DNA from: Eshraghiella crossota
Lineage (GTDB): Bacteria; Bacillota; Clostridia; Lachnospirales; Lachnospiraceae
Length of the DNA stretch: 64,000 bases
Reading direction: 5' to 3'
Assembly: GCF_025148445.1 (NCBI RefSeq)
Contig: NZ_CP102270.1
Coordinates: forward strand, 682,001-746,000
The first letter of the stretch is position 1, and each line of letters begins with the position of its first letter. The notes beneath the pieces were generated by a model. The model searched no databases. It was not told the origin of the DNA and worked only from the letters and a program-made list of their open reading frames with translations. The translations under genes and the position numbers were made by a program. Shown in pieces: positions 27,581 to 36,626 of this stretch.

Positions 27581-29338
27581 ATGAACATACAAGAAAAAGA
27601 TATATTAAACAAGCTGCTTGAAGAGCCCTTTGTCAATCAGAGGATATTAGCTGAAGTATCAGGATATTCACTGGGGACAGTCAACAAGTCATTAAAAACA
27701 TTAATGACAGAAGGATATATTGATGAAAAGGCAGAAATAACAGATAAAGCTAAAAAGCTGATTCGAGAGACAAAGCCGGAGAGAGCTGTAATATTGGCAG
27801 CAGGATTTGGAATGAGGATGGTACCCATTAATACTGAGTACCCAAAGGGACTGTTAGAAATAGACGGAGAACGTCTTATTGAGAGAATAATTAAACAGCT
27901 TCATGAAGTTAAGATTAACGAAATATACGTTGTAACAGGATTTATGAAAGAGAAATATGAATATTTAATTGATAAATATAATGTAAATCTTGTGGTTAAT
28001 CCTGAATATGCGATAAAGAATAATCTTCATTCCGTGAAGTGTGTTGTTAATAAATTAGAGAATACATATATTATTCCTTGTGATATATGGTGCAGAAATA
28101 ATCCATTTAATAAGAATGAGATGTATTCATGGTACATGGTAAGTGATTATGTTGATGATGAAAGTTCGGTAAGAATTAACAGAAAAATGGAATTGATTAA
28201 AGTCCCTGATGAATCTGCCGGTAATGCCATGATAGGTATCAGTTATCTTACAAGAGAAGACGGAAAGATAATTGCTGACAGAATAAAAGAACTTTGTAAC
28301 GAGAGCAGATACAATAATTCATTCTGGGAAGAAGCACTTTATATTAAAGATAAAATGATGGTATCTGCAAAGACCGTAAGTTCCAAGGATGCCATTGAGA
28401 TTAATACATACGAACAGCTAAGGGAAATAGATGAGAACTCAGACCAGTTAGATACGGATGCAATAAGCGTTATATGTGAAGCATTCAAAATTAATAAAAA
28501 TGATATATATAATATTACAGTGTTGAAAAAAGGCATGACCAACCGTTCGTTTCTGTTTGAATGTAAAGGAAAAAAATATATAATGCGTATACCCGGCGAA
28601 GGAACAGACATATTAATTAACAGACGGGAAGAAGCAGAAGTATATAATGTGGTTAATAAAGAAAAGATATGTGACAATGTTATATATATTAATCCTGACA
28701 ACGGCTATAAAATAACAGAGTTTATAGAAAACTCAAGGGTATGTGATCCCTTTAATGAAGATGATGTAAAAAGATGTATGGATAAGCTGAGAACATTTCA
28801 TAATCTTAAGTTAAAGGTAAATCATGAATTTAATATTTTAGGACAGATGAAATTTTACGAATCACTGTGGAACGAAAAGTCTGTGTATGATGATTATGAA
28901 CTTACCAAAGCCAATGTTTTATCGTTAAAAAAATATGTCGATGATAATGTTTCGGAAAAAGTATTAACGCATATAGATGCAGTACCGGATAACTTTTTAT
29001 TTGCAGGAGACGAGATCCGTCTTATAGATTGGGAATATGCAGGAATGCAGGATCCTCATGTAGACATAGCCATGTTTGCAATATATTCATTGTATGACAG
29101 GGAACAGACGGACAGGCTGATAGATGCATATTTTACCGGAAATTGTGATAAAAAAACAAGATTAAAGATATATTGTTACATTGCAATGTGTGGATTGTTA
29201 TGGAGCAACTGGTGCGAATATAAGAGACAGCTTGGAGTGGAGTTTGGTGAGTATTCTCTGAGACAATACAGGTATGCAAAAGATTTTTACAGGATATTTA
29301 TTAACGAATCAGAACAAATAAAAGAGGAACTGAAATGA
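27581..29338 (+). CDS. HTH - CTP:phosphocholine cytidylyltransferase - choline kinase fusion (LicC-LicA)
   Basis: A 585-residue three-part protein. Residues 1-60 form a winged helix-turn-helix (QRILAEVSGYSLGTVNKSLKTL). From about 66 comes a LicC/RmlA-like nucleotidyltransferase (VILAAGFGMRMVPINTEYPKGLLEIDG). From about 305 comes a LicA/APH-type choline kinase with the catalytic loop HIDAVPDN (His464, Asp466, Asn471) and the metal-binding Asp483 in LIDWEYAG. It would phosphorylate choline and activate phosphocholine with CTP, making CDP-choline in the cytoplasm. I chose ATG 27581 because GGAG lies about 8 nt upstream. The HTH suggests self-regulation of the operon, or a rearranged helper domain. 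The stop overlaps the next start (ATGA), so translation is coupled. Confidence 0.9.
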   Translation: MNIQEKDILNKLLEEPFVNQRILAEVSGYSLGTVNKSLKTLMTEGYIDEKAEITDKAKKLIRETKPERAVILAAGFGMRMVPINTEYPKGLLEIDGERLIERIIKQLHEVKINEIYVVTGFMKEKYEYLIDKYNVNLVVNPEYAIKNNLHSVKCVVNKLENTYIIPCDIWCRNNPFNKNEMYSWYMVSDYVDDESSVRINRKMELIKVPDESAGNAMIGISYLTREDGKIIADRIKELCNESRYNNSFWEEALYIKDKMMVSAKTVSSKDAIEINTYEQLREIDENSDQLDTDAISVICEAFKINKNDIYNITVLKKGMTNRSFLFECKGKKYIMRIPGEGTDILINRREEAEVYNVVNKEKICDNVIYINPDNGYKITEFIENSRVCDPFNEDDVKRCMDKLRTFHNLKLKVNHEFNILGQMKFYESLWNEKSVYDDYELTKANVLSLKKYVDDNVSEKVLTHIDAVPDNFLFAGDEIRLIDWEYAGMQDPHVDIAMFAIYSLYDREQTDRLIDAYFTGNCDKKTRLKIYCYIAMCGLLWSNWCEYKRQLGVEFGEYSLRQYRYAKDFYRIFINESEQIKEELK

Positions 29339-30054
29339 ATAAAGTAAAGCGTGCAATTATAATGGCTGCCGGTCTTGGTACAAGAATGAAGCCGGTAACA
29401 CTTGAAACACCCAAGCCGTTAATTAAAGTTAACGGAATAAGAATGATAGACACCGTGATAGATGCATTACATAAAAACGGAATATATGAAATACACATCG
29501 TGGTTGGTTACCTCAAAGACAGATTCAGTGAACTTTTGAAAGATTTTCAGGATGTGGATATAATAGAAAATCCTTATTATGATACATGCAACAACATTTC
29601 ATCTTTATATGTGGCTAGAAATTACATTGAAGATTCGGTTATTCTTGATGGAGACCAGATAATATATAATCCTGATATTCTGGCTCCGGAATTTGACAGA
29701 TCCGGATATAACAGTATATGGACTGATGAAGAGACAGATGAATGGTTACAGACCGTAGAAAATGGCATAGTTACTTCCTGCAGCAGGACAGGAGGAAAGG
29801 GTGGCTGGCAGTTATACAGTGTTTCAAGGTGGAATAAAGAAGATGCAGTAAAACTAAGAAAACATCTGGAAATTGAATTTGAACAAAAGAAAAACAGACA
29901 GATATACTGGGATGATATAGCAATGTTTTGTTACCCTGAGGAATATGAACTTGGGATACGTCCTATGAAAAAAGGAGACATTGTTGAGATAGACAGTTTT
30001 GATGAATTGGTAGCAATCGATAAAAGCTATAGCAGATATAAGGAGAATAACTAA
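29335..30054 (+). CDS. licC: LicC-like CTP:phosphocholine cytidylyltransferase (second copy)
   Basis: A 239-residue nucleotidyltransferase, close in length to pneumococcal LicC (about 230 residues). It has the signature AAGLGTRMKPVTLETPKPL at residues 11-29 and the LicC-like stretches IVVGYLKDRFSELL, ENPYYDTCNNISSLYVA, VILDGDQIIY and QIYWDDIAM. The reaction is CTP plus phosphocholine to CDP-choline and PPi. It overlaps the fusion gene by 4 nt and is followed by the transporter after 1 nt. Two LicC-type domains in one operon are unusual: one may use another phospho-alcohol (for example phosphoethanolamine), or one may be regulatory. Confidence 0.85.
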   Translation: MNKVKRAIIMAAGLGTRMKPVTLETPKPLIKVNGIRMIDTVIDALHKNGIYEIHIVVGYLKDRFSELLKDFQDVDIIENPYYDTCNNISSLYVARNYIEDSVILDGDQIIYNPDILAPEFDRSGYNSIWTDEETDEWLQTVENGIVTSCSRTGGKGGWQLYSVSRWNKEDAVKLRKHLEIEFEQKKNRQIYWDDIAMFCYPEEYELGIRPMKKGDIVEIDSFDELVAIDKSYSRYKENN

Positions 30055-30055
30055 G

Positions 30056-31624
30056 ATGAATGAAGAAATTAAAAAGGAAAAAGGAAAAATTGACTGGGGA
30101 ATTACCCTCATACCACTTGGTATAATAATAGCATTATGTATACTGTTTTTTGTATTTCCGGAAAGTTCCAATAAGATACTCACAAAAGTAAGATTTTTCT
30201 TTGGAGATACATTCGGTACATATTATCTTGTGATAGGACTTGGCATTTTCATACTTTCAATGGTAATAGCATTTTCAAAGGTTGGAAATATTGTATTAGG
30301 AAAACCGGGAGAAAAACCTAAATATTCATTTTTTGCCTGGGGTTCAATGATGTTTACATGTGGACTTGCAGCAGATATTCTTTTCTATTCATTTTCAGAA
30401 TGGATATTATATGCCACAGACCCACATATAAGTGAACTTGGCAGTGTTCAGGAATGGGCAGGAGTATTTCCACAGTTTCATTGGAGCTTTATTCCATGGG
30501 CATTTTACCTTGTGCTTGCCGTTGCATTTGGATTTATGCTTCATGTCCGTAAAAGAGATAAGCAGAAATACAGTGAAGCATGCAGACCTTTACTTGGCAA
30601 ATATACGGATAAACTTCCGGGAAGACTTATTGACTTGTTAGCTGTATTTGCTCTTATTGCGGGAACAGCAACAACATTCAGTGTTGCAACACCGCTTATG
30701 GCAGAGATAATCAGTAATTTATTCCATATTGAAGTCAGCAGAACTGTAATTAATATAATTATCCTTGTAATTACATGCTTTGTATATACATATTCACTTT
30801 TACATGGATTTAAAGGCATAAGTATTCTTGCTAAAGCATGTATTTTCTTGTTCTTCGGATTGCTTGTATTTGTACTGTTGTTTGGTGGAAAGACAAGATA
30901 CATAATAGAAACAGGATTTGAATCTTTTGGCAGAATGATTCAGAATTTTATCGGGTTATCAACATATACGGATCCTAACAGGACAACAAGTTTCGCTCAG
31001 AATTGGACAATTTATTATTGGGCATATTGGATGGTATGGTGTGTTGCTGCTCCATTCTTTATCGGAAGTATTTCAAGAGGAAGAACTGTTAAGCAGACTA
31101 TCCTTGGCGGATATGGATTTGGTGTTGGTTCGACATTATTAAGTTTTGTAATTCTTGGTAATTACTCAATGGGAATGCAGACATCAGGTGCTGCCGATTT
31201 TATTGCAACATATAATCAGACCGGGGACTTATACAGTCTTATTGTATCAATTATAAAAACATTGCCATGCGCACCTGTAATTATGGTTGTGGTTCTTATT
31301 ACAATGATAGCTTTTTATGCAACTTCATTTGACTCAATAGCTTTAACTGCATCATGCTATAGTTACCACAGACTTGGCAAAGATGAACAGCCACATAAAT
31401 TAATCCAGTTAATGTGGTGCATATTACTCATATTACTTCCAATTGCACTCTTGTTTTCAGGAAGCTCCATGAGTAATCTTCAGTCAGTAAGTATTGTAGC
31501 AGCATTCCCAATTGGAATAGTTATTATTATGATTGTAATAAGTTTTATGAAGGACTCCAAAAAATATATGAAGGAAGTCGAAGGACTGAAGGATAAGGCA
31601 GAAGTAAAAATAGAAGAAGAATAG
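30056..31624 (+). CDS. BCCT family choline/betaine transporter
   Basis: A 522-residue protein with about twelve membrane segments. It carries the BCCT signature in TM8, WTIYYWAYWMVWCVAAPFFIG, followed by SRGRTVKQTILGGYGFG. The tryptophan-rich segment forms the quaternary-ammonium binding box in BetP-like carriers. In this operon, choline is the likely substrate, imported to feed the LicA kinase. Pneumococcus uses the unrelated LicB permease for this step; a BCCT carrier replaces it here, as betT does in some phosphocholine-making Gram-negatives. The family also transports betaine and carnitine, so specificity is inferred from context. Confidence 0.88.
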   Translation: MNEEIKKEKGKIDWGITLIPLGIIIALCILFFVFPESSNKILTKVRFFFGDTFGTYYLVIGLGIFILSMVIAFSKVGNIVLGKPGEKPKYSFFAWGSMMFTCGLAADILFYSFSEWILYATDPHISELGSVQEWAGVFPQFHWSFIPWAFYLVLAVAFGFMLHVRKRDKQKYSEACRPLLGKYTDKLPGRLIDLLAVFALIAGTATTFSVATPLMAEIISNLFHIEVSRTVINIIILVITCFVYTYSLLHGFKGISILAKACIFLFFGLLVFVLLFGGKTRYIIETGFESFGRMIQNFIGLSTYTDPNRTTSFAQNWTIYYWAYWMVWCVAAPFFIGSISRGRTVKQTILGGYGFGVGSTLLSFVILGNYSMGMQTSGAADFIATYNQTGDLYSLIVSIIKTLPCAPVIMVVVLITMIAFYATSFDSIALTASCYSYHRLGKDEQPHKLIQLMWCILLILLPIALLFSGSSMSNLQSVSIVAAFPIGIVIIMIVISFMKDSKKYMKEVEGLKDKAEVKIEEE

Positions 31625-31632
31625 AAAAGTAT

Positions 31633-32691
31633 ATGGAAAATAATAAGAAATATATTTTATATTTTGACCTGCTCAATATATTTGCATGCTTTGCTGTAGT
31701 GGCATTGCATGTAAACGGAGCAGTTCACACATTTGCAAAGACAAGAAACTGGGTTTCATGTATGTTTATTGAAGCCCTGTTTTATTTTGCTGTACCTGTT
31801 TTTTTTATGCTGACGGGTGCCACACTTATGAATTACAGGAAAAGATATGATACCGGGGCTTTCTTTAAAAAAAGAATTTTCAAGACATTTGTTCCGTTTA
31901 TGATATGGAGTATCATAGGAATATGCTGGTCAATATTTTATACAAAAGGAATGAAAATTTCCGATATCAATACACCGGCAAAATTTATCAGTGCCGTTAT
32001 TAATTGCAAAGGAATGGGAATATACTGGTTTTTTCCGGCATTGTTCTCGGTATATCTGACAATTCCATTGTTTTCCCTGGTAGATGAGGACAAGAGGATT
32101 GAAAAAAAAGGGATATTTACATATCTTATACTTGTTTATATTGTGCTGAATGTTTTATTGCCATTTGTATGCAGATTGACGGGGATACAGTGGAATTCTG
32201 CACTTAATGCAGTAAGCTGCGGCGGATATGTGGTTTGGTTTCTCATTGGATATCTTCTTGCTAATACAGACATTAATAAAAAGTTCAGAATATTGATATA
32301 TATTCTTGGACTTATAGGCTTCTTTATGTATTTTTATTTAACGGTCCAAAACTCCTTTAAAACAGGAAAATTTGACAAAACCTATGCAGGGTATATGAAT
32401 ATTCCTGCTATATTTATGGGAACAGCAGTCTTTGTACTCTTTAAATATGGAAAATGGAATTCAATAGAGAAGCACGAAAAAGCCGTTAGGTTTGTAAGAA
32501 ATCTCTCGGCAGCCAGCTTTGGGGTATATCTAATCCATTATTACCTTAAAGATTTTTCAATCAGGCATTTTGGCATTGACCCAAGAAGTACTTTATATAG
32601 AATTGTTGGAACATTTATTATATATGGATTAAGTGTTATTATTGTCAGGGTAATACAAAAAATCCCTGTTATAAGGAAAATGGTACCGTAA
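31633..32691 (+). CDS. Acyltransferase 3 family membrane protein
   Basis: A 352-residue integral membrane protein with about ten hydrophobic segments. Its N-terminus is typical of acyltransferase-3 (FDLLNIFACFAVVALHVNGAVH, with the conserved His), and YFAVPVFFMLTGATL follows. Such proteins O-acetylate surface glycans using cytoplasmic acetyl-CoA. It starts 9 nt after the BCCT stop, at the end of the lic operon, so it probably modifies the same choline-bearing glycan. The ribosome site is weak (GAAAAG), consistent with translational coupling. Donor and acceptor are not deducible. Confidence 0.85.
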   Translation: MENNKKYILYFDLLNIFACFAVVALHVNGAVHTFAKTRNWVSCMFIEALFYFAVPVFFMLTGATLMNYRKRYDTGAFFKKRIFKTFVPFMIWSIIGICWSIFYTKGMKISDINTPAKFISAVINCKGMGIYWFFPALFSVYLTIPLFSLVDEDKRIEKKGIFTYLILVYIVLNVLLPFVCRLTGIQWNSALNAVSCGGYVVWFLIGYLLANTDINKKFRILIYILGLIGFFMYFYLTVQNSFKTGKFDKTYAGYMNIPAIFMGTAVFVLFKYGKWNSIEKHEKAVRFVRNLSAASFGVYLIHYYLKDFSIRHFGIDPRSTLYRIVGTFIIYGLSVIIVRVIQKIPVIRKMVP

Positions 32692-32695
32692 AGAA

Positions 32696-32724
32696 TTGAC
32701 AAAAACAGGGGACAAATATATACT
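32696..32724 (+). promoter_or_regulatory. Promoter of the MBOAT/AlgJ-like pair
   Basis: Perfect TTGACA (32696-32701), 17-bp spacer, TATACT (32719-32724), located directly after the acyltransferase stop codon and about 35 nt before the MBOAT ATG. Confidence 0.82.
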
Positions 32725-32758
32725 TTTTAATTGACTAATGATAGGAAAGAGGAATGAT

Positions 32759-34189
32759 ATGGTCTTTAGCAATGCGGTATTCCTGTTTATTTTTTTGCCT
32801 GTAGTTATAGCAGGTTATTATATACTGAGAGGTAAAGCGAGAAATTACTGGCTTCTTCTCGTAAGTATATTTTTTTATGCGTGGAATAAACCATCGTTTA
32901 CTATAATTTTATTAGGAAGTATTGTACTGAATTATTTTGGAGCACTGCTTGTAGAAAAAGCAGGACAGACCGGAAAAAAGAAACTTTGGCTTGTACTTAC
33001 AGTTGTCTGTAATCTTTTGATATTGTTCTATTTCAAATATTTTAATTTTACAATAAGAACGCTTAAGAAAATATTTGATATTCATACCCAGTTTGCCAAT
33101 GTTTTATTGCCTATTGGAATATCATTTTTTACATTTCAAGGTTTATCTTATGTTGTGGACGTGTACAGGGGAGATGTACCTGCACAGAAGAATGTGTTTA
33201 AACTTGGAATGTACATAAGTATGTTCCCACAGCTTGTTGCTGGACCTATTGTTAGATATAAAGATATTGCCACAGAAATTGATAACAGAAAAGTTACAAC
33301 GGAAGATTTTGCATACGGAATACAGAGATTTATTTTAGGTTTGTTTAAAAAGATAATTATTGCTGACAATATGGCGATAATAGCAAATGCAATGTTTGAC
33401 TGTAATCCTAAATTGAATTCGGTGTCCCTTGCATGGTTAGGAATAATAGCATATTCATTGCAGATATTTTTTGATTTTGCAGGATATAGTGATATGGCTA
33501 TAGGATTAGGAAGAATGTTTGGATTCCATTTCCTTGAGAATTTTAACTATCCTTATATTTCAAAGAGTATTACGGAATTCTGGAGAAGATGGCATATTTC
33601 ATTGTCATCATTTTTCAGGGACTATGTATATATTCCGCTTGGCGGAAACAGAAAACATGTATATCTTAATGTTGCAATCGTATTTTTGCTTACGGGAATA
33701 TGGCATGGTGCAGCATTTACATATATAGCGTGGGGAATATGGCATGGCATATTCAACCTTACGGAAAAATTTATTAAATCCCATTCCAAATCTAAGGAAG
33801 TAACCGGGCATAATTTCAAAAGAGTTATAGTATCTGTTTTTCAACATGTATACACAATGCTTGTTGTTATGTTAGGCTGGGTAATGTTCAGATCATCAGG
33901 AATTAAACATGCTTTTAACTATATCAAGTCGTTATTTGGATTGAATAATCCTGAAATATCGGTATATAATGTCTGGCTGTACCTTAATAAATGGTCATTC
34001 CTTATATTGATATTGGGTCTGATTATGTGCACGCCATTACTGAAAAAGCTGTATGGTCTGCTTAAGAGAAAAGTAAACGAAAAAATATTAACACCTGTCA
34101 AATACATATTATTACTTGCTTTATTGTTGTTATGTGTACTGCAGGTTGCATCTAATTCATATTCAGCTTTTATATATTTTCAGTTTTAA
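32759..34189 (+). CDS. MBOAT family O-acyltransferase (AlgI/DltB-like)
   Basis: A 476-residue membrane protein with the MBOAT pattern. The N-terminus MVFSNAVFLFIFLPVVIAGYY is the classical AlgI start. SITEFWRRWHISLSSFFRDYVYIPLGG and the catalytic-histidine motif LTGIWHGAAFTYIAWGIWHG (His316) follow. It moves acyl (usually acetyl) groups across the membrane for transfer to an extracellular polymer. I chose ATG 32759 because GAGG lies 7 nt upstream and because of the family N-terminus; an ATG at 32738 has no site. It is paired with the SGNH protein 12 nt downstream, as in AlgI-AlgJ, PatA-PatB and DltB-DltD systems. The absence of dltA/dltC nearby argues for acetylation rather than D-alanylation. 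Confidence 0.9.
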   Translation: MVFSNAVFLFIFLPVVIAGYYILRGKARNYWLLLVSIFFYAWNKPSFTIILLGSIVLNYFGALLVEKAGQTGKKKLWLVLTVVCNLLILFYFKYFNFTIRTLKKIFDIHTQFANVLLPIGISFFTFQGLSYVVDVYRGDVPAQKNVFKLGMYISMFPQLVAGPIVRYKDIATEIDNRKVTTEDFAYGIQRFILGLFKKIIIADNMAIIANAMFDCNPKLNSVSLAWLGIIAYSLQIFFDFAGYSDMAIGLGRMFGFHFLENFNYPYISKSITEFWRRWHISLSSFFRDYVYIPLGGNRKHVYLNVAIVFLLTGIWHGAAFTYIAWGIWHGIFNLTEKFIKSHSKSKEVTGHNFKRVIVSVFQHVYTMLVVMLGWVMFRSSGIKHAFNYIKSLFGLNNPEISVYNVWLYLNKWSFLILILGLIMCTPLLKKLYGLLKRKVNEKILTPVKYILLLALLLLCVLQVASNSYSAFIYFQF

Positions 34190-34201
34190 AGGAGGAAAAT
34201 T

Positions 34202-35338
34202 ATGCTTAAAAAAGTATATAATATCATTTTTATTGTATTGTTTATGGCAATTATTTCGTTACCTCTTATTAAAGCTAACTGGAAAAGTGGGGTTGTTTCT
34301 GAGGATGAGAACAGATATCTTACCGATACCCCTAAATTAATTGAAAATGGCAGATTTAATCCTGATTTTACAAGCGATGTTGAAAGCTGGTTTAAGGATA
34401 ACATGGGATTTAGAAAGTATTTAATTGATACCAATGCAAGACTTCAGTACGAAGTGTTTGGCAGGATGCTTAACAAAAGTAATTATTACATAGGAAGACA
34501 TGGCGACTTCATATATGCAACAGATGCCATGATTGCTGACTATGCCCATCTGAATCTTCGCAGTGACGAAAGAGTGGCACAGATAGGTCAGAGTTATCAG
34601 ACTATAAGTGACTGGCTTGGAGACAAAGGAATTAAGTTTTACAATGTACAATGCTGGGACAAACACTCTATATATCCTGAACAGTTTATGGCATCGGTTA
34701 ATCAGATTGGAGATACTTCCAAGACGGATCAGGTTGTTAATTATATAAAGAATAATACTACTGTAAATGAGATTTCCCTTAAAGAAATGCTGCTTGATAA
34801 GAAAAAATCATACGAAGTTTACAGCCATTATGGAGATCCTACCCATTGGACTGAAAGAGGCGCTTATTTTGGTTATCAGTATATTATGGAAAAGATAAAT
34901 GAAGATAATCATAATATGTATAATATTCTCAGTGAAGATGATTATGACATAACTGTTGAAGACAAAGGCATTACCCTTAATGGATTTATACATGAGAAAG
35001 ATATGATGGAAACATTTACTATCAGAAATCCTAAAGCTGTTAAAGCAGATAAATCGTTAATGGGTGAATTTGGAGAAGATGAAAGACACAGTATATGGAT
35101 TAACAAAGACGCCGGAAATGATAACAGACTTTTGTTAATGTGTGACAGCTACATAAATAGTTTTATAGTTGAAGATTTCGCAGAAAGTTTTTCAGAAGTA
35201 TGGCTTGTGTGGGGCGATTATACCAAAGACCTGGATAAGGTTATTGAGTTGTATAATCCTGATATTGTTATATATGAATGTGCAGAACGTGTTGACAGAA
35301 GTGATGCAGTTGTTGAATTTGCTGATAAGATAAAATAA
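34202..35338 (+). CDS. AlgJ/AlgX-like SGNH acetyltransferase partner protein
   Basis: A 378-residue protein anchored by one N-terminal helix, with an extracellular AlgX/AlgJ-type SGNH-hydrolase fold. The likely catalytic triad is visible as Asp212 and His215 in GDPTHW and Ser316 in CDSYINSF. These proteins take acyl groups delivered by the MBOAT partner and transfer them to the extracellular glycan. The ribosome site is AAAGGAGG. The gene is co-transcribed with the MBOAT gene and ends at a strong terminator, so the two form a small dedicated operon between the lic operon and the glycan cluster. Confidence 0.85.
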   Translation: MLKKVYNIIFIVLFMAIISLPLIKANWKSGVVSEDENRYLTDTPKLIENGRFNPDFTSDVESWFKDNMGFRKYLIDTNARLQYEVFGRMLNKSNYYIGRHGDFIYATDAMIADYAHLNLRSDERVAQIGQSYQTISDWLGDKGIKFYNVQCWDKHSIYPEQFMASVNQIGDTSKTDQVVNYIKNNTTVNEISLKEMLLDKKKSYEVYSHYGDPTHWTERGAYFGYQYIMEKINEDNHNMYNILSEDDYDITVEDKGITLNGFIHEKDMMETFTIRNPKAVKADKSLMGEFGEDERHSIWINKDAGNDNRLLLMCDSYINSFIVEDFAESFSEVWLVWGDYTKDLDKVIELYNPDIVIYECAERVDRSDAVVEFADKIK

Positions 35339-35346
35339 AATTAATG

Positions 35347-35399
35347 AAAACCGTATAAAGAGATGTAAAGTCGGGAGGCGTTCTTTTTATACGGTTTTT
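35347..35399 (+). terminator. Terminator after the MBOAT/AlgJ-like pair
   Basis: Outer arms AAAACCGTATAAA and TTTATACGGTTTT enclose a long loop, with T-run ends. It separates this pair from the glycan operon. Confidence 0.8.
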
Positions 35400-35419
35400 A
35401 ACAGTTGGTCAAGGTTGTA

Positions 35420-35448
35420 TTGATATTTTACATTATTTTATATATAAT
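35420..35448 (+). promoter_or_regulatory. Main promoter of the surface-glycan operon
   Basis: TTGATA (35420-35425), 17-bp spacer, perfect TATAAT (35443-35448). The leader is about 35 nt, with AGGAG before the first ATG. Up to 53.9 kb no other convincing terminator is seen, so the operon may be about 18 kb. Confidence 0.82.
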
Positions 35449-35486
35449 CTTTAGATAGATATTACATATGAATTAGGAGAAAATAA

Positions 35487-36623
35487 ATGTCTGGTAAGAA
35501 AATATTGTATATGTGTGATTATCCCATAGATTTAATCGGGGGAGCTGAAAAGTCGACAGTAACTATGGCTAAGGCTATGGCTGCCAATGGTTATGAGGTT
35601 GCAATTCTTGCTGAGAATTCTTTGAATAAGGATACAGCATTTGATAATATAAGGCTTTATCAATTTAAAAAATCGGCAAATAAATACATTCAGGTTTTAC
35701 AGAAAGCGCATAATGCTCTTAAATATATAAGAAAGTTTAAACCTGATATAGTTCATATCCAGTTTGCACAGTATTCTTATGTGTTCCTTTTGCTGAAGAA
35801 ATTCCATCTTGTTAAATCAAAGATAAGAATAATATATACGGACAGACATTATTTTGAAGCTTATAATGACAGATATAAGAATATGTACAGGAGCTATTCA
35901 CATTATTTTAATGACGTCATATGCACAACGGAAAATAATAAAAATTGCTGGAAACAGGCTGTTGGAGATAATGAGACACCTAGACTTCATGTGGTTCAGA
36001 ATGTAATAGAAGATGAATGGTTTGAAGATTCTACCGATAAAAGAAATTTAATTCGTAATGAAAATGGAATCAATGATGATACATTAGTTATTGGTTTTGT
36101 AGGAAGATATGTTGACTGGAAGCGTTGGGATACGGTACTTGATATATGCGAGAGATTAAAGGGTAAAAATATATATTTTGCAGTATGTATCAGTAATCCC
36201 GTAGATTCTGGCGAGAACAGTGAATTGAATGAATACATCAGTAAATTAGAAAAGGCTTCAGAAGGACGTCTTATATGCAGGATGAATGCAGGTAAAGAAA
36301 TAATGCAGCAGATGTATGCGGCTATGGATATATTTGTTCTTACTTCAGAATTTGAATCATTCGGACGTACACTCGTTGAGGCAATGTCTAAGAAAACCGT
36401 GGTCATTGCAACTAATTCCGGTGGAGCACCTAATGTTGTCGGTAATGAGAAGAATCTCTTTCCGGTAGGCGATTCACAAAAAGCCTGTGATATAATTGAG
36501 AGATATGAAGATAAAGCTCTCCTTGACGAAGACAAACAGGCGTTTTATAACAGGGGAAAAGATTTATTCAGCGAAAATAACATGATAAGTAAAATGATTA
36601 AGATATACGAAATGGAAAGGTAA
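35487..36623 (+). CDS. GT4 family glycosyltransferase
   Basis: A 378-residue GT-B fold enzyme and the first gene of the glycan operon. The N-terminal Rossmann half starts ILYMCDYPIDLIGGAEKSTVTMAKAM, the glycine-rich loop of GT4 enzymes. The C-terminal half has GFVGRYVDWKRWD and the donor-binding E-x7-E region EFESFGRTLVEAM, followed by ATNSGGAPNVVG. It would add a sugar from a nucleotide donor to a lipid-linked glycan on the inner membrane face. It has no signal or membrane segment. Donor and acceptor sugars cannot be read from sequence alone. Confidence 0.88.
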   Translation: MSGKKILYMCDYPIDLIGGAEKSTVTMAKAMAANGYEVAILAENSLNKDTAFDNIRLYQFKKSANKYIQVLQKAHNALKYIRKFKPDIVHIQFAQYSYVFLLLKKFHLVKSKIRIIYTDRHYFEAYNDRYKNMYRSYSHYFNDVICTTENNKNCWKQAVGDNETPRLHVVQNVIEDEWFEDSTDKRNLIRNENGINDDTLVIGFVGRYVDWKRWDTVLDICERLKGKNIYFAVCISNPVDSGENSELNEYISKLEKASEGRLICRMNAGKEIMQQMYAAMDIFVLTSEFESFGRTLVEAMSKKTVVIATNSGGAPNVVGNEKNLFPVGDSQKACDIIERYEDKALLDEDKQAFYNRGKDLFSENNMISKMIKIYEMER

Positions 36624-36626
36624 GCG

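Noticed and set aside
32759-35338. dlt-type D-alanylation pair
   Set aside because: No dltA or dltC nearby, and the SGNH partner looks like AlgJ/AlgX rather than DltD, so O-acetylation fits better.
35996-36535. Minus-strand 179-residue frame in the GT4 gene
   Set aside because: It lies wholly inside a well-supported glycosyltransferase with conserved motifs.
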